A stretch of DNA of 22,845 nucleotides, from positions 1-22,845 of the IMG/VR virus record IMGVR_UViG_3300006919_000489; one strand, 5' to 3'. A program made the position numbers and the translations under genes. A model generated the notes under the pieces. It did no database searches and was not told the DNA's origin. It saw only the letters and a program-made list of their open reading frames with translations. This stretch comes from a virus. Shown piece by piece: positions 6,963-12,529 of the stretch (the first letter of the stretch is position 1; each line of letters begins with the position of its first letter).

Positions 6963-7459
6963 AACAACATTTAGAATACTTAAACCAACTGGATCAAAAC
7001 ACTTACAGCACATTTAATCTTGCTCAAAAGATGACAGTTATAAATGACATAGCCGAAAGTGTAGACTTACACCCTGTAGCACACAATAACATATATTGGA
7101 CATACAATGATCACAATGCTTCACCTAATCCAAGAGCACCATACATAGCAGTATATTTCAATGCGGCTCGTGTGTTAGACAACAATATGGAAATAATGAA
7201 TAAGCAGTATCTAAATGATTGGTATGAAAGCATAGAGTTTGAAGCAGGATTCAAAAGACCCAGTGATGAATGGTATGAACAGCAGGAACACAGAAAGTTA
7301 GGCTTACCGCACTTAAAAGCCATAGAGATACATCAAGAAAGTATAAATGTGGATTATAACGATTTAGATAGTGTAAAACGGTTGTTTACTATGTGGAGCA
7401 AAGTAATAAACTATGATTGGGTTGGTAAACTTATTGATCCCAGTATTAAAGGACTATAG
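6959..7459 (+). CDS. Hypothetical protein, 166 aa
   Basis: The ATG overlaps the upstream stop (ATGA), so it is translationally coupled to the HTH-like gene. The product (MKQHLEYLNQLDQNTYSTFN...) is rich in His, Tyr and Asn and includes VDLHPVAHNNIYWTYNDHN and EWYEQQEHRKLGLPHLKAIEIHQES. No membrane segment or familiar motif is recognised. It ends convergently with the minus-strand 7446 gene, the two coding regions overlapping by 14 bp with no separate terminator between them. Confidence 0.78.
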   Translation: MKQHLEYLNQLDQNTYSTFNLAQKMTVINDIAESVDLHPVAHNNIYWTYNDHNASPNPRAPYIAVYFNAARVLDNNMEIMNKQYLNDWYESIEFEAGFKRPSDEWYEQQEHRKLGLPHLKAIEIHQESINVDYNDLDSVKRLFTMWSKVINYDWVGKLIDPSIKGL

Positions 7460-7643
7460 TAGTATTATTATCTAACTCTTTTTTAGGTTCGGTATACTCA
7501 ATACCATCAAACTTTATACCGGCTCTCGCACACAATGATATCATATGTGGCATATCATATATGCTAAACTTATAACCTATACTTTGTGCTAAACGCCTTG
7601 CGCCTTCCTGTGTGTTAGTATTGTATTTGTGTTTTGCTTTCAT
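7446..7643 (-). CDS. Hypothetical small protein, 65 aa, last gene of TerL operon
   Basis: Starts with an ATGA overlap to the 72-aa gene upstream, the same coupling as between that gene and TerL. The product (MKAKHKYNTNTQEGARRLAQ...) has a basic N-terminal helix and a short compact segment, GYKFSIYDMPHMISLCARAGIKF (quoted here only as a marker of the middle of the protein), ending in a polar tail. No family is recognised. It is the last minus-strand gene before the opposing plus-strand block and overlaps its end by 14 bp. Confidence 0.68.
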   Translation of the reverse strand: MKAKHKYNTNTQEGARRLAQSIGYKFSIYDMPHMISLCARAGIKFDGIEYTEPKKELDNNTTIVL

Positions 7644-7858
7644 TTTTTATCCTTTTTTCCAAATATTCTGTCCCAACCTTCGGCATAAGCATCTTCATTG
7701 GCATTTCTACGAGCACTTCCTTTGCCGCCGTGTGTTTGACCCAGTTTGCCACTGAAGCCTTCTGCTTTATCACGCATCTGTTTAAGATGTGGATTGTTGT
7801 TTATAATCTTTTCATTGCGAACCCATTCTTTACTGCCTTTTTTAGGTATATCTGTCAT
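7640..7858 (-). CDS. Small phage protein with HGGKGSARR motif, 72 aa
   Basis: Linked to the TerL gene by an ATGA overlap. The product is polar and basic: PKKGSKEWVRNEKI at the start, GQTHGGKGSARRNANEDAYAE (around residues 40-60) and a WDRIFGKKDKK end. From memory, short proteins ending with a HGGKGS..R......Y...WD.IF pattern recur beside structural genes of marine phages; their role is not established. Absence of a membrane segment and the position next to TerL suggest a virion-assembly or packaging accessory, which is inference. Confidence 0.75.
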   Translation of the reverse strand: MTDIPKKGSKEWVRNEKIINNNPHLKQMRDKAEGFSGKLGQTHGGKGSARRNANEDAYAEGWDRIFGKKDKK

Positions 7859-9087
7859 CTCATACTCCTTCCTGTGCTACGCCTTGTGGGCATATATTTT
7901 TCTGTTCTGTTGTTGCGTATTGGCCAAGTTCTTTCTATATAGTAACCCAAAGCATCTGTGATATGGTCATATCCACTGCTTTTATCCGGCTGTCTTGTGC
8001 CTTCTTTGTATGTCATTTTGATTAAGCCTTCTCTAAGTTGTTTACACTTGGGGTCTATGTACAGTTTGTGTTGATTCTCATTGTTACGCAATCTGCTGTT
8101 TACTGCGGCTATACGCTCTGCTACAGGCGGATTTATACTGCCTGTTCGCACATTAAAGCCGTGTTGTTGTAATATAAGGTGGTCTGTGATACCTGTTGAA
8201 GCAGTAGTTCGCCTCACACCACTGGCATCGGGGTATACAATAACACCTCTTTTTGGATATCTGCGTTTTATCTCTTCACACATCTCATTGGTGTTTGAAC
8301 TGTATATGGTTATTTCATCTATTACCCAAGCATTCTCTCCATCTTGAATACACACTACAGCACTCATTGGATCTATGTTAAAGTCCATTCCTATGTGTAG
8401 TGGTGCTGTGGGCGGTATTTCTGTCATACTCTTTATGTTGTGTTCAGTAAAGGAATAGTAACATACACCACTGTAACTCACAAACTTGGCTTCATACTCT
8501 TGTTCAAATGTTCTTTCGTCTAAATCCTGTTTGGCTTGGATTATTTCGTTTTCATCAACATTGCCACCATCAAGAGTGGTAAACTGCCAACTGTTCCAAT
8601 CATTTTCACCGCCTTGACTGTATAAGTCATAAAACCAGTTTCTGCCTTTGGGGGAACCAATAAACAATGCGTGGCCACCGGTGTCACTGAGTGTGGGACG
8701 CAAAACTTGATACCAAGTATCACTGTGGATATCGGCACACTCATCCATTACTATAAAGTTGTATTTGGCACCTCTAAGTGCTTCGCGGTTATCAGCACTA
8801 CGAATATATATAATGCTACCATTTTTGAGAACTATGTGTAAATCACTTTCATTTACTCGTTTTATCCAGTTTACCAAATGTAAACGGTTTTTCAGTTCGT
8901 CCCAAATAACCTGCTTTGCTTGTCGATATGTTGGTGCTACATACAGACATTTGGTATTGGGCATTCTGCTAAACTTGGCAAGTTCATTTATACTTAAAAA
9001 ACTTTTACCAAAACGACGCCCTGCCGCGACTACTCTAAATCGACTGTCACTGCTACTGATAGTTTTTTGTGGATCAGTGAGTTTCAC
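7855..9087 (-). CDS. terL: Terminase large subunit (packaging ATPase-nuclease)
   Basis: The 410-residue protein has the complete two-domain plan. ATPase: Walker A GRRFGKS (residues 23-29), Walker B FIVMDECAD (111-119) with the acidic pair, and the coupling motif GSPKGRN (144-150). Nuclease (RNase H-like): GMDFNIDP with D235, VYPDASG with D287, and DHITDALGYY with D378. It cuts concatemeric DNA and pumps it through the portal into the prohead. It is short for TerL (T4 gp17 is about 610 residues) but all core motifs are present. It overlaps the preceding 62-aa gene by 14 bp and the following one by ATGA, and is probably transcribed from the late-type promoter at 9297. Confidence 0.96.
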   Translation of the reverse strand: MKLTDPQKTISSSDSRFRVVAAGRRFGKSFLSINELAKFSRMPNTKCLYVAPTYRQAKQVIWDELKNRLHLVNWIKRVNESDLHIVLKNGSIIYIRSADNREALRGAKYNFIVMDECADIHSDTWYQVLRPTLSDTGGHALFIGSPKGRNWFYDLYSQGGENDWNSWQFTTLDGGNVDENEIIQAKQDLDERTFEQEYEAKFVSYSGVCYYSFTEHNIKSMTEIPPTAPLHIGMDFNIDPMSAVVCIQDGENAWVIDEITIYSSNTNEMCEEIKRRYPKRGVIVYPDASGVRRTTASTGITDHLILQQHGFNVRTGSINPPVAERIAAVNSRLRNNENQHKLYIDPKCKQLREGLIKMTYKEGTRQPDKSSGYDHITDALGYYIERTWPIRNNRTEKYMPTRRSTGRSMR

Positions 9088-9262
9088 TTTTTGGTTGTTG
9101 TAGTTCGCTACCGTAACCTATCATCAGTGTTAGTACTGTGAGTGGTGTGAACCACGGATTTAACATTCCCAACATTTGACCCCATAACAGACTGACACCT
9201 GCTATGCTCATTGTGTTGATGTATCTTGTTTTTTGATTGTATTGTTCTAAGTTCATTCTCAT
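9074..9262 (-). CDS. Small two-helix membrane protein (holin-like), 62 aa
   Basis: I choose ATG 9262 because a GGAG lies 10 bp upstream and the late promoter at 9297 leaves a short leader. The frame is open further to a TTG at 9331, but that would place the start codon upstream of the promoter. The product (MRMNLEQYNQKTRYINTMSI...) has a charged N-terminus and two hydrophobic segments (about residues 17-36 and 41-55) separated by NPWFTP, then a polar tail. That layout fits small holins or other inner-membrane proteins; the location next to TerL is common for holins. Family not proven. Confidence 0.7.
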   Translation of the reverse strand: MRMNLEQYNQKTRYINTMSIAGVSLLWGQMLGMLNPWFTPLTVLTLMIGYGSELQQPKSETH

Positions 9263-9296
9263 ATCTATATATCTCCGTAAAGTTGCGTTACAGTAG

Positions 9297-9304
9297 TATT
9301 TATC
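9297..9304 (-). promoter_or_regulatory. Late-type promoter octamer GATAAATA ahead of TerL operon
   Basis: GATAAATA-CTAC-TGTAACGCAA on the minus strand, about 35 bp before ATG 9262. The downstream TGTAACGCAA is shared with the promoter at 12474, showing that the conservation extends beyond the octamer. A GTAA/TTAC stem can form at the 5' end of the transcript. Divergent from the plus-strand promoter at 9325. Confidence 0.75.
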
Positions 9305-9324
9305 ATTTATTTGTATTTTGACTC

Positions 9325-9353
9325 TTGACAAATGAACAATATTGTCATATACT
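9325..9353 (+). promoter_or_regulatory. Sigma70-type early promoter
   Basis: TTGACA, 17-bp spacer, TATACT, then ATATGTATAGTTAAAAAATAAGAG. It starts 21 bp from the divergent late octamer at 9297-9304, giving a compact two-class promoter region. Confidence 0.9.
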
Positions 9354-9382
9354 ATATGTATAGTTAAAAAATAAGAGATTAT

Positions 9383-9700
9383 ATGAAAGGTTTTATTGAA
9401 GAAGGTAGATTAAATAAAGGAGTATATGAAATAAAAGGTCCCATTACGGACTCGACATATATTATCAAACGCAATAAAGGCCCTAAAGTTGAGTTAGGAC
9501 AGATCGATGCTTATAGTGTTTACTCTCGCAGGGGCACAGCAGTATATAGTGGTAGCACAATAGAGGATTGCGAAGAGTGGATCGAAATGATCCACACTTT
9601 AGTAAATGCCGAATGGATAGTGGCATCGGTAGAGGAGAATGAGCATAACAGGTGTCAAACTGTTGTGGGGTCAGTAGAGGTGAAGAAACCCAAAAAATAG
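9383..9700 (+). CDS. Hypothetical early protein, 105 aa, paralogue of the 9784 product
   Basis: The product (MKGFIEEGRLNKGVYEIKGP...) carries IKRNKG.K at residues 28-35, DAYSV at 42-46, and VYSGST...CE.WI......NAE at 54-77, all shared in order with the next gene, showing tandem duplication. Its first residues, FIEEGRLNKGVY, match the C-terminus of the 10197 product (VIEEGTLNQGVF). The compact Tyr/Ser-rich beta pattern followed by an amphipathic helix suggests a small folded domain; no known motif is recognised. AAGAG lies 7 bp before the ATG. Confidence 0.8.
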   Translation: MKGFIEEGRLNKGVYEIKGPITDSTYIIKRNKGPKVELGQIDAYSVYSRRGTAVYSGSTIEDCEEWIEMIHTLVNAEWIVASVEENEHNRCQTVVGSVEVKKPKK

Positions 9701-9722
9701 TTTTTTATAGACCATTATGGGG

Positions 9723-9750
9723 TTGACACAGATTAAAAATGTAGTATACT
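9723..9750 (+). promoter_or_regulatory. Sigma70-type early promoter
   Basis: TTGACA, 16-bp spacer, TATACT, then ATATGTATAGTTAAAAAATAAGGAG-like leader. The TTGACACAGATTAAAAA part is nearly repeated at 10142, so the promoter was copied together with the cassette. Confidence 0.9.
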
Positions 9751-9783
9751 ATATGTATAGTTAAAAAATAAGGAGTAACTAAT

Positions 9784-10155
9784 ATGAAAGATATGAAACC
9801 AAAAAAAGATATGAAAAAGATTGTCCGCGATGGGAAGGTTTATTACAAAAGAAAAAAGAAGGATATGATTTTACCCTCGCAATATACTATTAAACGCAAT
9901 AAAGGCGCTAAAGACGAGGATGCTTATAGTGTTTGGTGGATTGAGCGTAACAAAGAAGTATATAGTGGTAGCACAAGAAAGATATGCGAAGACTGGATCA
10001 CTGTGCTTTGTGCTGTATGTAATGCTGAAGTTAGAATGGAAGTGAAAGAAGAAACCACTGAAGAGTTTTTTGCTAACGCAAAGAAAAGAGCAAAACAAAA
10101 AGGTATGGATCACGATGGTATTGTCATTTTTGCGGCAGAGGTTGACGCAGATTAA
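9784..10155 (+). CDS. Hypothetical early protein, 123 aa, paralogue of the 9383 product
   Basis: An AAGGAG site is 9 bp upstream. The N-terminus is a long Lys run (MKDMKPKKDMKKIVRDGKVY, KRKKKDM), absent in the paralogue, followed by the shared domain (IKRNKG at residues 36-41, DAYSV 46-50, VYSGST 59-64, CE.WI 68-72, NAE 80-82) and an extra charged C-terminal helix (TEEFFANAKKRAKQKG). The basic leader could bind nucleic acid; that is inference. The last codons (Val-Asp-Ala-Asp-stop) overlap the -35 region of the next promoter. Confidence 0.82.
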   Translation: MKDMKPKKDMKKIVRDGKVYYKRKKKDMILPSQYTIKRNKGAKDEDAYSVWWIERNKEVYSGSTRKICEDWITVLCAVCNAEVRMEVKEETTEEFFANAKKRAKQKGMDHDGIVIFAAEVDAD

Positions 10156-10169
10156 AAAGATGTTATACT
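10142..10169 (+). promoter_or_regulatory. Sigma70-type early promoter overlapping the end of the upstream gene
   Basis: TTGACG, 16-bp spacer, TATACT, then ATATGTATAGTTAGATAAGGAG leader. The -35 and the first spacer bases are coding for the last residues of the 9784 product. TTGAC.CAGATTAAAAA matches 9723. Confidence 0.88.
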
Positions 10170-10196
10170 ATATGTATAGTTAGATAAGGAGATTAT

Positions 10197-10424
10197 ATGA
10201 AATATGTTATTTTAGTTAAAGGATGGGGCGATGATGAAAATCGTTACTATTATGCTAACAGTGGCGACAACTTAGAACAACTGAAAACTGATACTTTCCA
10301 AGATTTCGATATGGAAGTCCAGTATGTTATTGTTGCTGAAAGAGTATATAATGCTTATGGCACAGAACCATACTTTAGTGATGTTATTGAAGAAGGCACT
10401 CTAAATCAAGGAGTGTTTGCTTAA
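10197..10424 (+). CDS. Hypothetical early protein, 75 aa
   Basis: Preceded by AAGGAG 7 bp before the ATG. The product (MKYVILVKGWGDDENRYYYA...) is acidic, with a beta-like start, a DNLEQLKTDTFQDFD segment and the C-terminal motif DVIEEGTLNQGVFA that matches the N-terminus of the 9383 product. No membrane segment. It is the last gene of the second plus-strand block and is followed by a structured junction. Function unknown. Confidence 0.78.
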   Translation: MKYVILVKGWGDDENRYYYANSGDNLEQLKTDTFQDFDMEVQYVIVAERVYNAYGTEPYFSDVIEEGTLNQGVFA

Positions 10425-10432
10425 AAGTTTTA

Positions 10433-10497
10433 GGCTGGGCCCACTGGGTTTGTAAAAGAGTTTAGTCCACTCTTCAGCCGAAACGGACTACTTTTAA
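10433..10497. terminator. Structured convergent junction: bidirectional hairpin with pseudoknot potential
   Basis: Between convergent genes lies AAGAGT/ACTCTT (10456-10461/10469-10474), whose 7-base loop contains TAGTCC (10463-10468). GGACTA (10485-10490) is complementary to that loop, and GGCTG (10433-10437) to CAGCC (10475-10479). Loop-to-downstream pairing makes an H-type pseudoknot possible. On the plus strand CTTTTAAT follows; on the minus strand the hairpin is followed by TTTAC. Termination in both directions is the simple reading. Confidence 0.55.
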
Positions 10498-10802
10498 TCT
10501 TCCAAGTTTTCGTTTAGCCAACCGGTAATCCCCGGATATCCCCACAGAGCCATTGCCAATATAACACCACCGTCAGTGATGTCTTTACCTTGCTGTCTTG
10601 CTCTCTCATAGTTGGGTTTGTGTCTTGCTATAAAACTTTTTATTCGCTTGAGAGTATCATTACTCAAGTTATCACCATTTGCTAACTGTTTAGCACGAGC
10701 AATACCTACTGGTGTTCCTGCTCGTTTAGAAGGCGGTAACTCACTTCTAACTTCTAATGCTCTGCGAGCCAGTTTACGCACATTGTTTGGTGGTACTGGC
10801 AT
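10494..10802 (-). CDS. Small conserved phage protein (LR...GTPVG.ARA..L), 102 aa
   Basis: The ATG shares a base with the upstream stop (TAATG). The product shows a pattern I recall from many phage proteins: ARRALEVRSELPPSKRAGTP (about residues 12-31), VGIARAKQLANG, LSNDTLKRIKSFIARHKPN, and a C-terminal MALWGYPGITGWL. In other phages the equivalent reads LR..GG..VG.ARA..L..R..LS..TV.RM.SFF.RH...LWGG..G..W, alone or as part of larger structural or head-associated proteins. Its biochemical role is not known to me. Location directly after TerS suggests a packaging or virion role. Confidence 0.75.
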   Translation of the reverse strand: MPVPPNNVRKLARRALEVRSELPPSKRAGTPVGIARAKQLANGDNLSNDTLKRIKSFIARHKPNYERARQQGKDITDGGVILAMALWGYPGITGWLNENLED

Positions 10803-10930
10803 TATATGATTATTCCAATAACAAATCCTGCTACTAATCCGCCTACAGCATAGTAATATGCCATATGACGCTCACTTAGTTCAAAACCGTCTTTGATAGT
10901 GTAATATATCTGTTTATTCTTCCATTTCAT
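10802..10930 (-). CDS. Small single-pass membrane protein, 42 aa
   Basis: An ORF too short for usual cut-offs lies between TerS and the 102-aa gene. ATG 10930 is preceded by GAGGAAG inside the 3' end of terS (17-bp overlap), and its TAA forms TAATG with the next start, so spacing on both sides is that of a real coupled gene. The product begins MKWKNKQIYYTIKDGFELSE and ends with a hydrophobic segment from about residue 25 to the C-terminus (YYYAVGGLVAGFVIGIII). Possible roles are holin, lysis regulator or membrane anchor; none can be proved. Confidence 0.72.
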   Translation of the reverse strand: MKWKNKQIYYTIKDGFELSERHMAYYYAVGGLVAGFVIGIII

Positions 10931-11309
10931 TGTTTTCTTCCTCATTCCAAGGCAGTATGTCACTGCTGTTTTTGTCTTGTGGATTCTCCGACATTGAGAG
11001 CCATTGTTTGGAAAGCCATATCATCATAACTCTGTCGCCATTGAGAGCAGTTTCCAACATCTTTTGGCGTAACTTGCGTTTAGTGGTTTGCCTTGCTTTT
11101 GTGTATAAATCCGCGAAGTTGTTGCGTAATGTGGTTTCTGCTACTCCATAATACTCACTGAAGTCTTTCCAAGTACTAAACAAACAAGCCATTTGATAGA
11201 ACTCATCCTCGGGTATAACAGTTTTATCACGGCCCACTATTCTGCCTGTGACTGTTTTTTCACCTCGTTTTATGTTTTTTACTTGATATGGTGGTTTCTC
11301 ATTTGCCAT
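10914..11309 (-). CDS. terS: Terminase small subunit-like DNA-binding protein
   Basis: The 131-residue protein has the organisation of small terminases: a helix-turn-helix-like region around residues 30-70 (EDEFYQMACLFSTWKDFSEY then GVAETTLRNNFADLY), a basic helix KARQTTKRKLRQKM, and the typical end-of-core pattern LETALNGDRVMMIWLSKQWL, followed by a disordered acidic tail. TerS binds the packaging start site and loads TerL. Here TerL is not adjacent: a 42-aa gene, a 102-aa gene, three opposing cassettes and a membrane protein lie between. A GGAG site is 8 bp upstream. Confidence 0.8.
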   Translation of the reverse strand: MANEKPPYQVKNIKRGEKTVTGRIVGRDKTVIPEDEFYQMACLFSTWKDFSEYYGVAETTLRNNFADLYTKARQTTKRKLRQKMLETALNGDRVMMIWLSKQWLSMSENPQDKNSSDILPWNEEENNEMEE

Positions 11310-11345
11310 TGCGACTCCTGTAAATCAGTTATACTGTATATGCTA

Positions 11346-11353
11346 TATTTATA
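11346..11353 (-). promoter_or_regulatory. Late-type promoter octamer TATAAATA ahead of terS
   Basis: TATAAATA on the minus strand, exact T4 late consensus, 36 bp before the terS ATG. A CAGT/ACTG stem-loop follows in the leader (11325-11335). Confidence 0.68.
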
Positions 11354-11354
11354 C

Positions 11355-11606
11355 TTATCGTGAAGTTTTTTGCCATTTACCTTGAGTTTTGCGGTAATAT
11401 TTGCGATTTGTGGGTGATTTTACTCGTTTGTCGTCGATTATCACATATTGCCGTTGCTCTGCTATTTTGCTGTCTAACAGCCAAGTCATAGTGCGTTTTT
11501 GTTGTGGTGTTGGTGAGTCTATTACACCTCTTACCCAGTTCATATGTCCTTCATATACCTGTTTTGCGTCAAGAAGTGGATTTGTTTTGATGTATGATGA
11601 TCCCAT
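11355..11606 (-). CDS. Hypothetical basic protein, 83 aa
   Basis: The product (MGSSYIKTNPLLDAKQVYEG...) has a helical middle (PTPQQKRTMTWLLDSKIAEQ) and a strongly basic C-terminus (KRVKSPTNRKYYRKTQGKWQKT). No ribosome site is evident; a TATAAATA lies only 6 bp before the ATG, which would leave an almost leaderless message, so the start or the promoter may be wrong. Its stop lies just before the terS late promoter. Basic composition and location beside terS fit a DNA-associated role, which is inference only. Confidence 0.62.
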   Translation of the reverse strand: MGSSYIKTNPLLDAKQVYEGHMNWVRGVIDSPTPQQKRTMTWLLDSKIAEQRQYVIIDDKRVKSPTNRKYYRKTQGKWQKTSR

Positions 11607-12089
11607 TAAAACTATTTATAATAGAAATACAAAAACTCACAGATACAGCAAAATACGAAGTATTTTGTGTGTAGATGTGTGTTTTTTGAGGTATTGCGTA
11701 AGCAATACATCAGTAACAGTTACTTGCGAATGCTACGCATTCACAACAAACAAAACACAAACACTCGTTACACTCGTGTAGTTGTTGTTTTGTTTATTAC
11801 TTAGATAAGACTTTATGTAGATTGATCAGTCAAGAAAACACTACTTTTCAGTGTCTTCTTGCTGTGTCTTTATGTGAGTATCACAGCCTTTCAAACAGAG
11901 GTGTTTGTTTATACATATATCAGCAATGGATTCTGTCCTTCTCCAACCTCAACGACTATACCTAAGTATAAGTTATATCTCGTGTTAGTATATAACTGTT
12001 TATGCTATATGTTTTTTGAAGTTTACTCTTCCTAAGTGTGCTGTAACTGTTCCAACCAGCCTTTTCCACTACCCAAACTTGTTTAGGTG
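11607..12089. other. Gene-free, hairpin-dense 483-bp region
   Basis: No credible ORF or tRNA is seen. At least eight stem-loops lie almost end to end: CAAAATAC/GTATTTTG (11649-11667), GTATTGC/GCAATAC (11691-11708), AGTAAC/GTTACT (11712-11724), GAATGC/GCATTC (11728-11742, extendable), AAACAAAACA/TGTTTTGTTT (11748-11795), CAAGAA-ACACT/AGTGT-TTCTTG (11831-11861), GCTGTG/CACAGC (11861-11887) and CAAACA/TGTTTG (11892-11907). From 11908 to 12089 only weak pairing is visible. A packaging or replication site near terS, or a long structured RNA, are the plausible readings. Confidence 0.6.
11613..11620 (-). promoter_or_regulatory. TATAAATA octamer, uncertain promoter
   Basis: Exact TATAAATA on the minus strand, 6 bp before ATG 11606. 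Its position would give a leader of only one or two bases, and the N4-TGT extension is missing, so its use is uncertain. Confidence 0.4.
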
Positions 12090-12398
12090 TTATTGTGATT
12101 TATTTTGTAGGGTTCTGTATTCGTGCCTGTGTATGCCATAAGTGCTTTTGATTTTTGTTTGTGTTTTGCCGTGTGCGTCTGTGTATACTGACTCAGTGTC
12201 GCCAGTACGCAAGACTTGTTGCCAAGTTTTTGCCTGTTCAGTTTCAGTTTTAGTGCCTTGAGTTTTGTTTATAGCATCAACTAACTGCCATCTTGCTGGG
12301 CCACTGAGATCTTTGGGAACTCTGTTGGCTTTGCTGTGCTGATTAGCAATGCGTATTGCTTTGTTATGTGCTCGTTGTTGCTTTCTGTTCTTTGTCAT
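12090..12398 (-). CDS. Hypothetical basic protein, 102 aa
   Basis: I start at ATG 12398 (MTKNRKQQRAHNKAIRIANQ...); a GTG at 12446 is in frame but has no better signal. The first 30 residues are strongly basic and probably helical, followed by SGPARWQLVDAINKTQGTKT, TWQQVLRTGDTES and a C-terminal KIKSTYGIHRHEYRTLQN. No known family or membrane segment. The ribosome site is weak (AAAAGA). The late-type promoter at 12474 with a TGTAAC hairpin just after it gives the gene a leader of about 70 nt. Confidence 0.65.
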   Translation of the reverse strand: MTKNRKQQRAHNKAIRIANQHSKANRVPKDLSGPARWQLVDAINKTQGTKTETEQAKTWQQVLRTGDTESVYTDAHGKTQTKIKSTYGIHRHEYRTLQNKSQ

Positions 12399-12453
12399 AG
12401 TTATATTAAATCTTTTTAGTTTTAAGTTTATACAGCAGGTTGCCACTACTGTT

Positions 12454-12469
12454 TGTAACTTGCGTTACA
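12454..12469 (-). repeat. Start-site hairpin TGTAAC-GCAA-GTTACA
   Basis: A perfect 6-bp stem with GCAA tetraloop (a GNRA-type loop on the minus strand) begins four bases after TATAAATA at 12474-12481, so it would form the very 5' end of the transcript for the 12398 gene. Confidence 0.65.
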
Positions 12470-12473
12470 TTTT

Positions 12474-12481
12474 TATTTATA
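12474..12481 (-). promoter_or_regulatory. Late-type promoter octamer TATAAATA ahead of 12398 gene
   Basis: TATAAATA-AAAA-TGTAACGCAA on the minus strand. TGTAACGCAA is shared with the TerL-operon promoter at 9297, and the N4-TGTA arrangement with those of both RNA candidates. Confidence 0.75.
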
Positions 12482-12490
12482 CAAAACTCA

Positions 12491-12529
12491 AAAAAAAGAG
12501 CAGTTTTTTAAGTAAAACTGCCCTTTTTT
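12491..12529. terminator. Bidirectional intrinsic terminator
   Basis: GCAGTTTT/AAAACTGC (12500-12507/12514-12521) with loop TTAAGT, flanked by seven A at 12491-12497 and six T at 12524-12529, so it works in either direction. On the minus strand it ends the RNA candidate that starts at 12675; on the plus strand there is no gene to its left that needs it. Confidence 0.85.

Noticed and set aside
9263-9331. TTG start at 9331 extending the two-helix membrane protein to 85 aa
   Set aside because: It would begin upstream of the late promoter octamer at 9297 and inside the divergent -35 box; ATG 9262 has GGAG at 10 bp.
11401-11781. Plus-strand 126-aa frame
   Set aside because: It is antisense to the 83-aa gene and then runs through the hairpin region; no promoter of the cassette family or AGGAG precedes it.
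12399-12446. GTG start at 12446 for the 12090 gene
   Set aside because: No ribosome site, and the added residues are hydrophobic/Cys-rich and unlike the basic start at ATG 12398.
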